Shown here one piece after another: positions 1 to 5,161 of a stretch of 9,270 nucleotides of DNA. A model generated the notes under the pieces. It ran no database searches. It saw only the letters and a list, made by a program, of their open reading frames with translations, and was not told the DNA's origin. Position 1 is the first letter of the stretch. The number at the start of each line of letters is the position of its first letter. The DNA is from Spirochaetaceae bacterium (GTDB lineage Bacteria; Spirochaetota; Spirochaetia; Spirochaetales_E; Spirochaetaceae_B), in contig QKJO01000211.1 of NCBI GenBank assembly GCA_003249275.1, positions 1-9,270 of the forward strand. The letters are read 5' to 3'. The position numbers and the translations under genes were made by a program.

Positions 1-128
1 ATGCCCTCGGCACGGCCAAGGCGCTGGAACTGGGAGAGACCATAGGAGCCATGAGCGGCCTGGCCATCGTCATCGCCGGTCTTATAACCATCAGCGCCAC
101 TCCCCTGATCAGACTGCTTCTTCCCTGA
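1..128 (+). CDS. lrgB: LrgB/YohK-family membrane protein, 3' end only
   Basis: Only the last 41 codons are in the window; the reading frame begins with the full codon at position 3 and stops at TGA 126-128. The fragment opens with ALGTAKALELGETIGAMSGL and continues as a hydrophobic helix ending TPLIRLLLP. This matches the C-terminus of LrgB/CidB/YohK proteins, where a His-Ala-Leu-Gly-Thr segment and an acidic residue precede the last membrane helix. Positions 1-2 (AT) are consistent with the end of a His codon. LrgB works with LrgA in the inner membrane; the pair is described as holin/antiholin-like and, in several bacteria, as a pyruvate or glycolate transporter. The gene points toward the mgl operon and is probably unrelated to it in function. 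The bulk of the protein is missing, so the family call rests on one conserved segment. Confidence 0.75.
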   Translation, partial: ALGTAKALELGETIGAMSGLAIVIAGLITISATPLIRLLLP

Positions 129-130
129 GC

Positions 131-165
131 ATAAAAAAACCCGCAGGAAAGGGGACCCGCGGGTT
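131..165 (-). terminator. Rho-independent terminator closing the mglBAC operon
   Basis: On the minus strand a 7-bp stem (AACCCGC pairing with GCGGGTT, plus-strand arms 138-144 and 159-165) with a 14-nt loop is followed directly by a run of seven T residues (plus-strand A tract 133-139). It begins about 25 nt past the permease stop codon. On the plus strand there is no T tract after the stem, so it serves the minus-strand operon, although the hairpin could also slow transcription arriving from the convergent lrgB-like gene. Confidence 0.8.
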
Positions 166-189
166 AGGGAAAAGTCAAAATCAAAAAAA

Positions 190-1203
190 CTACTCTTTTC
201 TGGCGTGTTTTCTCATGTCCATGTAGACGGCCAGGATGATGATTCCACCCTTGACCAGCAGCTGGTAGTAGGAGTTGACGCCGAGGAAGGTCATACCGAA
301 GTTGATCAAACCCAGGGTCATGAGACCGATCATCATACCGCCGACCGTACCCACACCGCCGGCATGGGAGATACCGCCCACCGTAACGGCGGCAATGGCA
401 TCCAGCTCCATGTTGTTTCCCGTCAGGGGGTTGGCCAGTCCCAGTCTGGCGGAAAGAAGAACTCCCGCGATTCCATAGAGGATACCGGCATAGAAGTAGA
501 CTTTGACCAGCTGGAGTTTGACATTGATACCCGATACCCGGGCTGCCTGGGGGTTACCGCCGATGGCGTAGATGCTCTTTCCCTGTTTCGTGTGGTTCAT
601 GAGAACCCAGATGATCAGGGCGGCGACGACAACATAGATCAGCAGGTAGGGAATGGGTCCCAGAAAACCCTGTGATATGATCTTGTACTCGTTCTTGAGG
701 CTTCCCAGTGTGGAAGCCTTGGTATAGATAAGCTTCAGACCGGACGCGATGGACATGGAACCGAGAGTGGCGATGAAGGGAGGAAGGTTTCCGTAGGCCA
801 CAAGAACACCGTTGAAGAGACCGAAGAGGGCTCCAACCGTAAGACTGGCAAGTACGGGAACCCACAGGCCGAACTCATGACCCGCATAGAGGGCGCTGGA
901 GTAATCGGAGGTCTGGGAAAAAGAGGCCGATACACAGGCGGCCAGACCGATGACCTGTCCCAGGGAGAGGTCGATACCTCTGGTGATAATGATCATACCG
1001 ACACCCAGAGCGGCAAAGGCACGGACGGCCTCGGCGACAACCAGGTTCTGCAGGGACCCCAGATGAAGGGCCGCACCATTGGTCATGAAGCCCAGAACGA
1101 TGAGCATCAGGATGAAGGTGACGAGGCTGGTATGGGAACTCAGCGTCTGTTTTATCTTAGCCGGGATTCTGATCCCGGCTGCTTTCGTTTCTGTATTTTC
1201 CAT
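190..1203 (-). CDS. mglC: Sugar ABC transporter permease, MglC type
   Basis: This 337-residue inner-membrane permease belongs to the BPD_transp_2 family (MglC, RbsC, XylH) and has almost the same length as E. coli MglC. A short cytoplasmic N-terminus (1-25) is followed by about eight to ten hydrophobic segments, roughly at 27-41, 52-74, 81-97, 112-137, 143-160, 184-203, 235-252, 267-300 and 312-328. The GGNPQAARVSG motif (215-225) is the conserved cytoplasmic loop thought to contact the ATPase. The ELDAIAA and GGVGTVGG stretches and the ARK-type C-terminus closely resemble MglC. The start is ATG at 1201-1203, with a strong GAGGAG Shine-Dalgarno at plus positions 1210-1215. It forms the membrane channel for the MglA ATPase and MglB binding protein and is the last gene of the operon. 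Substrate is inferred from the family as galactose, glucose or methyl-galactoside; ribose or xylose cannot be excluded. Confidence 0.92.
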   Translation of the reverse strand: MENTETKAAGIRIPAKIKQTLSSHTSLVTFILMLIVLGFMTNGAALHLGSLQNLVVAEAVRAFAALGVGMIIITRGIDLSLGQVIGLAACVSASFSQTSDYSSALYAGHEFGLWVPVLASLTVGALFGLFNGVLVAYGNLPPFIATLGSMSIASGLKLIYTKASTLGSLKNEYKIISQGFLGPIPYLLIYVVVAALIIWVLMNHTKQGKSIYAIGGNPQAARVSGINVKLQLVKVYFYAGILYGIAGVLLSARLGLANPLTGNNMELDAIAAVTVGGISHAGGVGTVGGMMIGLMTLGLINFGMTFLGVNSYYQLLVKGGIIILAVYMDMRKHARKE

Positions 1204-1220
1204 TATATTCTCCTCATTGA

Positions 1221-1248
1221 CTGTCAGAACCCGGTACAGGGCCGACAG
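1221..1248 (-). other. Imperfect stem-loop between mglA and mglC
   Basis: The outer arms CTGTC and GACAG (plus 1221-1225 and 1244-1248) pair perfectly, with a possible inner GGG/CCC pairing. The structure ends about 5 nt before the mglC Shine-Dalgarno. It has no T tract and is not a terminator. It could affect mRNA processing or mglC translation, but the pairing is short and may be chance. Confidence 0.3.
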
Positions 1249-1273
1249 GGATAAATCTTAGTTTCCGGTCCCG

Positions 1274-2794
1274 TCAGTTATACTGGGCTGCCAGACGCAT
1301 GATGGATTCCTGACTCGCCTCTTCACGTTTCAGAATACCCGTCTTTTTCCCGTTGCAAAGAACCATGATCCGGCTCGCCATACCCAGCAGTTCGGGCATT
1401 TCGGAAGAGACCATGATGATGGATTTGCCCTGTTTGATAAGCTCCGTCATAATCAGATAGATCTCATATTTGGCTCCGACGTCGATACCTCTTGTCGGTT
1501 CATCCATAATGAGGATATCCGGTGAGGTCAGAAGCCAGCGGGCCACGATGACCTTCTGCTGATTACCCCCCGAAAGGTTCTGAATCGGTGTGGTATAGTT
1601 GGGAGTCTTGGTTCTGAGCTGCTTGTTCACCAGAACAGAATCAGCCTCGATTTTTTTGTGGTTCAGAAGAGAATTCTTCTTTTTGTAGGCATCCAGAGAG
1701 GGAATGGAAGTGTTATCCAGGATGGACAGGAGGGGGAAAATCCCCGTACCTCGCCGGTCTTCCGTGATCAGACCCAGTCCGTTTCTGATGGCATCCCGGG
1801 GACTGTTGATCATGACATGCTTGCCCTTGATCTCGATCATTCCCGATTCAATGCCCCTCATGCCGAAGATGGCCTCGATCAGTTCGGTTCTCTGAGACCC
1901 CACCAGTCCTCCTATGCCCAGGATTTCGCCCTTTTTCAGTTCAAAGGAGATATCCTTGAAGGAGCGGGGATTGGAGGCGGCCAGGTTTTCAACCTTCAGA
2001 ACCGTCTCATCGCCGATGTTGAACTCCACTGGAGGAAACCGGTGGGTCATATCGCGGCCGACCATGAGGTTGATGAGCTTGTCATCGTCCAGTTCGGAAG
2101 CGGGCATGGAGGCAACCAGCTGGCCGTCCCTCATGACGGAGATCTCATCGGAGATTTTAAAAATCTCACTCATTTTATGGGAGATGTATATGATGGCAAC
2201 TCCCTGACTTCTCAGGTTGTTGATGATTTTAAAAAGGTGTTCCACCTCGGTTTCAGTCAGTGATGAGGTGGGTTCGTCCATAACAACAACGGAGGCGTTG
2301 TAGGAGACAGCCTTGGCTATTTCACAGCCCTGCTGACTGGAGATGGAGATGCTGCTCATCTTATCCTTGGGATCGATGTCCATATCCAGATTTTTCATAA
2401 GTTCAATCGTATCGTTGAACATTTTTTTGTGATCGACAAAAGCAATGGGACCGACCCGGAACAGGGGTTCTCTGCCCAGCCACAGATTTTCCATCACATA
2501 GCGTTCGGGAACATTGGAAAGCTCCTGGTGAATCATGGAAACACCCGATTCCAGAGCATCCTTGGCGCTTGAGAATTCGACTTTCTCACCCTTCAGATAG
2601 ATCTCGCCTTCATCCTTTTTGTAGATGCCGAAAAGACATTTCATAAGGGTTGATTTTCCGGCTCCGTTTTCACCCATAAGGGCGTGTACCGTACCGGGAC
2701 GAACTTTGAGTGTCACATTGTCCAGGGCTTTAACTCCGGGAAATGACTTTGATATATTATGCATCTCCAGGATGTAATCCTGCTGTTTTGACAT
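1274..2794 (-). CDS. mglA: Sugar ABC transporter ATP-binding protein, MglA type (two NBDs)
   Basis: This 506-residue cytoplasmic ATPase has tandem nucleotide-binding domains and the same length as E. coli MglA. Domain 1 shows Walker A GENGAGKST (41-49), Q-loop HQE (89-91), Walker B VVVMDEP (169-175) and the switch histidine H206. Its signature region is divergent (SISISSQQGCEIAKA, about 148-162). Domain 2 has the degenerate Walker A typical of this family (GIGGLVGSQRT, 293-303), a canonical LSGGNQQ signature (407-413), Walker B ILIMDEP (427-433) and SSEMPE in place of the H-loop. ATP hydrolysis is therefore expected at one composite site, as known for sugar importers of this class. The start is ATG at 2792-2794 with an AGGAAG Shine-Dalgarno at plus 2800-2805. 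It lies between mglB (111-bp structured gap) and mglC (70-bp gap) and energises import of the sugar delivered by MglB. Confidence 0.94.
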   Translation of the reverse strand: MSKQQDYILEMHNISKSFPGVKALDNVTLKVRPGTVHALMGENGAGKSTLMKCLFGIYKKDEGEIYLKGEKVEFSSAKDALESGVSMIHQELSNVPERYVMENLWLGREPLFRVGPIAFVDHKKMFNDTIELMKNLDMDIDPKDKMSSISISSQQGCEIAKAVSYNASVVVMDEPTSSLTETEVEHLFKIINNLRSQGVAIIYISHKMSEIFKISDEISVMRDGQLVASMPASELDDDKLINLMVGRDMTHRFPPVEFNIGDETVLKVENLAASNPRSFKDISFELKKGEILGIGGLVGSQRTELIEAIFGMRGIESGMIEIKGKHVMINSPRDAIRNGLGLITEDRRGTGIFPLLSILDNTSIPSLDAYKKKNSLLNHKKIEADSVLVNKQLRTKTPNYTTPIQNLSGGNQQKVIVARWLLTSPDILIMDEPTRGIDVGAKYEIYLIMTELIKQGKSIIMVSSEMPELLGMASRIMVLCNGKKTGILKREEASQESIMRLAAQYN

Positions 2795-2849
2795 AATTTC
2801 TTCCTAAACTATTTTTATTAATAAGCCGGAAAATATCCCGGATCTTTTG

Positions 2850-2880
2850 AAAAAGTACCCGGAGGAAAACTCCGGGTACT
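2850..2880 (-). terminator. Intercistronic hairpin with T-run between mglB and mglA (attenuator-like)
   Basis: A perfect 11-bp inverted repeat (arms 2854-2864 and 2870-2880) with a 5-nt loop forms AGTACCCGGAG / CTCCGGGTACT on the transcript. A five-T run (plus A residues 2850-2854, the last within the stem) follows the 3' arm. It lies 25 nt after the mglB stop and about 55 nt before the mglA start. It has intrinsic-terminator form with a short U-tract. The likely role is partial termination and protection of the mglB message, giving more binding protein than ATPase and permease. That role is inferred by analogy with other binding-protein operons. Confidence 0.7.
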
Positions 2881-2905
2881 CTAATTTAACAGTGGTAAAC
2901 CAGTC

Positions 2906-4021
2906 TTATTTCATGAACTCTTTGTAGTTCTTCATGGTAACCGCTTTGAAGGGTACCAGGTAGCACTGACCGACGATGGATGCATCGTTGGCGGGAGCTT
3001 CATCAATGGGAGCTTTCAGAGGAGCGATACCACCGGCAGATTTACCGGCAGCAGATCCTGAGGTAGCCATCAGCATGGCCAGGTCGAAAGCTGTGGTAGC
3101 CTGACCGACTGCATCCTGGAGAACGGTTCCCAGAAGTTTCTTTTCGTCCATGGATTTTACAGCAACCTGAGTGGCGTCAACACCGACTACGGGGATGCTC
3201 AGAACGATTCCGTCGCCGTCAACATCTTTGGTGGGGTTGTTGGGATCATCCAGGTAACCGTTGGTAATCAGAGATTCAACAGCACCAAGAGCCATTCCGT
3301 CATTGTTGGCGATGACTACGTCGAATTTTCCGCCGTAAGCAGAGATCCATGCGTCCATTTTAGCCTGTGCTTCGTCCGGTTTCCAGTTGGCTGTATCTTC
3401 AGCAACGACGTTCAGTTTGTAACCGGCATCGATCAGACCCTGTTTTACAGCGTTTGTTCTGTAAACCTGGGCGGGATGTCCGAGCTGACCGTAGAGGAAT
3501 ACAGCGTCGATGGCATTGGGATCGCCGTTAGCCATTTTCTTGGGGTTGGCTTTGAAATACTCGTCAAGAATCTGAGCCTGGAAAGTTCCGGCTACGGATT
3601 CGGGAGAAGAAGCCAGGAAGAAGTTGGGGCTGACTTTGAGGGCTGCAACGGAGGGCTGAATGTTGGAGAAAGCAGCGGATCCGCCCTTGGCGTTGATAGC
3701 CTTGGCCATGTCCTCGGTAGCCTCGGTAACGTTGGCTACGATAACAAAGTGTTTTACACCCTGTACAAGCAGAGTATTCATCTGGTCGAGCTGAGCAGCC
3801 ATATCACCGCGGGAATCCTGAAGTTTCAGGGTTACACCGGCTTTGGCAGCCAGACCTTTCAGTACTTCTGCGTAGTCAGCGACAAACTGTTCATCTGTGT
3901 TTCTGATCAACGCACCGATGACGATTTCATCTGATTTGGAAGGCGCAGCCTGCTGACCGTTAGCAAAGAGTGCTGTTGAGGTGACAACCAGGCAAAGAGC
4001 CATAACAAAAAACCTTTTCAT
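2906..4021 (-). CDS. mglB: Periplasmic sugar-binding protein, MglB type
   Basis: This 371-residue secreted solute-binding protein (Peripla_BP_4, RbsB/MglB fold) delivers sugar to MglA-MglC. The first 20 residues form a signal peptide (MKRFF, hydrophobic core, LFA just before NGQQ) with no lipobox at the cleavage point. The start is ATG at 4019-4021, because AAAGGAG sits 5 nt upstream and the signal peptide begins exactly there. An in-frame ATG at 4094-4096 would add 25 residues that merely translate the leader hairpins. MglB-like features are GHP..YR (R188), W213, KMDAW (221-225), ANND (238-241) and GVD (280-282). An acidic EF-hand-like loop DVDGDG (266-271) sits in a short insertion before the GVD strand. 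Several positions that contact sugar in E. coli MglB seem altered (E44, A184, Q302), so exact substrate is uncertain. The gene is first of mglBAC and has a structured leader and a downstream hairpin. Confidence 0.9.
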   Translation of the reverse strand: MKRFFVMALCLVVTSTALFANGQQAAPSKSDEIVIGALIRNTDEQFVADYAEVLKGLAAKAGVTLKLQDSRGDMAAQLDQMNTLLVQGVKHFVIVANVTEATEDMAKAINAKGGSAAFSNIQPSVAALKVSPNFFLASSPESVAGTFQAQILDEYFKANPKKMANGDPNAIDAVFLYGQLGHPAQVYRTNAVKQGLIDAGYKLNVVAEDTANWKPDEAQAKMDAWISAYGGKFDVVIANNDGMALGAVESLITNGYLDDPNNPTKDVDGDGIVLSIPVVGVDATQVAVKSMDEKKLLGTVLQDAVGQATTAFDLAMLMATSGSAAGKSAGGIAPLKAPIDEAPANDASIVGQCYLVPFKAVTMKNYKEFMK

Positions 4022-4026
4022 ATGTT

Positions 4027-4033
4027 CTCCTTT
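4027..4033 (-). promoter_or_regulatory. mglB Shine-Dalgarno (decides the start)
   Basis: The minus strand reads AAAGGAG followed by a 5-nt spacer and ATG at 4021-4019. It is the strongest ribosome-binding site in the window, fitting an abundantly made binding protein, and it fixes the start at the signal-peptide methionine. Confidence 0.85.
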
Positions 4034-4049
4034 GAGATAATGATTAAAT

Positions 4050-4090
4050 CCCGGGTTCAAACCCGAGCTTGAGTCAGGGTAAACCCGGTT
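4050..4090 (-). promoter_or_regulatory. mglB leader with two mutually exclusive hairpins
   Basis: In the transcript the segment AACCCGG (plus 4051-4057) can pair with the nearby CGGGTT (plus 4060-4065; tight hairpin with a 2-4 nt loop). It can instead pair with the more distant CCGGGTT (plus 4082-4088; 7 bp, 24-nt loop). The two pairings share one arm and cannot coexist. Neither has a T tract on this strand. The mglB Shine-Dalgarno lies 17 nt farther downstream. This could be an mRNA stabiliser or a translational switch; no known riboswitch class was recognised. Confidence 0.4.
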
Positions 4091-4091
4091 T

Positions 4092-4120
4092 TTCATATCC
4101 GTAAGAGAGGATTCTGTACA
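4092..4120 (-). promoter_or_regulatory. Candidate mglB promoter
   Basis: On the minus strand TGTACA (plus 4115-4120, 4 of 6 to a sigma-70 -35 box) is separated by 17 bp from TATGAA (plus 4092-4097, 4 of 6 to a -10 box). Transcription would begin just before the leader hairpins. The boxes are weak, as expected for an activator-dependent promoter, and the -35 box overlaps the end of a direct repeat. A TAGAAT hexamer at plus 4132-4137 is an alternative -10 box without a good -35. Confidence 0.35.
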
Positions 4121-4145
4121 AAATGTTTAAAATTCTACACTGTTT
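4111..4145 (-). repeat. Direct repeat pair upstream of mglB, possible regulator site
   Basis: Two copies share the order ATTCT, ACA, TGTTT (plus strand): 4111-4128 with 2- and 3-nt spacers, and 4132-4145 with 0- and 1-nt spacers. The ATTCT starts are exactly 21 bp apart, about two helical turns. This is the spacing expected for tandem sites of an AraC-type activator adjoining a -35 box. The sequence is AT-rich and the repeat imperfect, so this is a proposal only. Confidence 0.35.
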
Positions 4146-4183
4146 CAGAACACTGCAGGTGAAAAGATGCAAATGAAACGGGA

Positions 4184-5161
4184 TCACTTCAGAGGGAACA
4201 GAAGTTTCTGATTTTTGATGTCGTACATGTTTTCAAGGGTGATGAGCTCGGATCCGGTATCGATGGAAGGGGGGACTCTTTCACCGCGGGTAAGCTCATA
4301 AGCATTCTTCACCGCAAGATAGCCCATGTTGTAGGGCTTCTGCACCAGGGTAGCCTGGATGACCCCTTCCTCCAGTCCCCGGATCAGCTCCCGGTCGCTG
4401 TCGAAGGTCATGAAAAGAAGATCACCCGCCCGGTCTGAATCCTTGAGTCCCCGGTAAACCCCCACGGCCGAATTCTCGTTCAGAGCGACGATTCCCTTCA
4501 GATCCGGATACGTCTCAAGCATCTGCCTCGTGACCTCCGTTCCCAGGCTGATGTTGTTGTTGGTGTACACCGTATCCAGAATCCGGTAGCGGTCGGCCAG
4601 GGCGTCCCGGAATCCGATCTCCCGTTCGATGGCGGGAGAGCTGTCGGGCACGAAGCTGATGATGGCCAGCAGGTCGCCTTCTTCCAGCAGAGAGGCCATG
4701 TGAGACCCCAGTTTGAATCCTGCATTGATATTCGCCGTCCCGATCTCGCAGCGGGAGTGGTCGCTGTCGATGAAGGAGTCCACGGTGAGCAGGGCAATCC
4801 CCTCCCCCACAGCCCGGGATGCGGCGGGAACCAGCTTGACGAAATCCGTTGCCGCCAGGATGATGGCATCCGGTTTCGTATCGATCAGACGGTTCATGAT
4901 ATCGATCTGCTGAGCGACATTTTCCTCCAGATCCGGTCCCGTCACCTCGACGGTGATTCCCAGATCTTCACCCGCCTGTATTGCCCCCTTCTCCAGAATC
5001 ATCCAGAAATCGCTGATCCGTTCGGTGGTCTTCATGATCAGCACCACCCGTGTATCCCGGGACCCCTTCTGAAACCGGTCCATATTGGCGGTCACATAGA
5101 AGACCAGCAGAAAAAGCAGAAGGATGAAAACGTTCAGAAGGACGATGCGTTGTGGTTTCAT
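4184..5161 (-). CDS. Membrane-anchored sugar-binding sensor protein (RbsB/XylFII-like)
   Basis: This 325-residue protein has one N-terminal transmembrane helix (about 6-25, after MKPQR) and no cleavage site or lipobox. A Peripla_BP_4 domain follows (about 37-320) and should face the periplasm. Residues at the sugar-contact positions of RbsB are kept: D128 (TVDSF), R180 (SPAIEREIGF), N228 (ALNENSAVG), D254 (TFDSD) and Q274 (TLVQKP). It therefore probably binds a sugar. Its ATG overlaps the kinase TGA by 4 bp (ATGA at 5158-5161), with AAGGAAG upstream, so it is translationally coupled to the kinase. Anchoring plus this context point to a sensory, not transport, role, like XylFII, which binds xylose and contacts the LytS kinase in Firmicutes. 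The transporter has its own soluble MglB. The ligand is unknown; galactose, glucose or another monosaccharide is guessed from the adjoining operon. Confidence 0.85.
   Translation of the reverse strand: MKPQRIVLLNVFILLLFLLVFYVTANMDRFQKGSRDTRVVLIMKTTERISDFWMILEKGAIQAGEDLGITVEVTGPDLEENVAQQIDIMNRLIDTKPDAIILAATDFVKLVPAASRAVGEGIALLTVDSFIDSDHSRCEIGTANINAGFKLGSHMASLLEEGDLLAIISFVPDSSPAIEREIGFRDALADRYRILDTVYTNNNISLGTEVTRQMLETYPDLKGIVALNENSAVGVYRGLKDSDRAGDLLFMTFDSDRELIRGLEEGVIQATLVQKPYNMGYLAVKNAYELTRGERVPPSIDTGSELITLENMYDIKNQKLLFPLK

Noticed and set aside
205..675. Plus-strand open frame of 156 codons opposite mglC
   Set aside because: Its His/Asp/Gly-rich composition is a mirror of the codon bias of the permease on the other strand, and no domain is seen.
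2824..2846. Second hairpin (CCGG pairing) between mglB and mglA
   Set aside because: The stem is only four perfect pairs of a self-complementary tetramer with an interrupted extension, and no T tract follows.
3992..3994. Lipoprotein modification at the cysteine in the MglB signal peptide
   Set aside because: The only cysteine (residue 10) lies within the hydrophobic core, before any plausible cleavage site. An Ala-rich signal peptidase I site follows at LFA.
4022..4096. N-terminal extension of MglB by 25 residues from an upstream in-frame ATG
   Set aside because: The extension has no ribosome-binding site and would place a charged and polar segment before a perfect signal peptide. It also translates through the leader hairpins. 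AAAGGAG lies 5 nt before the internal ATG.
4138..4155. Direct repeat CACTG, 13 bp apart, upstream of mglB
   Set aside because: Five bases is too short to be distinguished from chance, and it gives no extended similarity.
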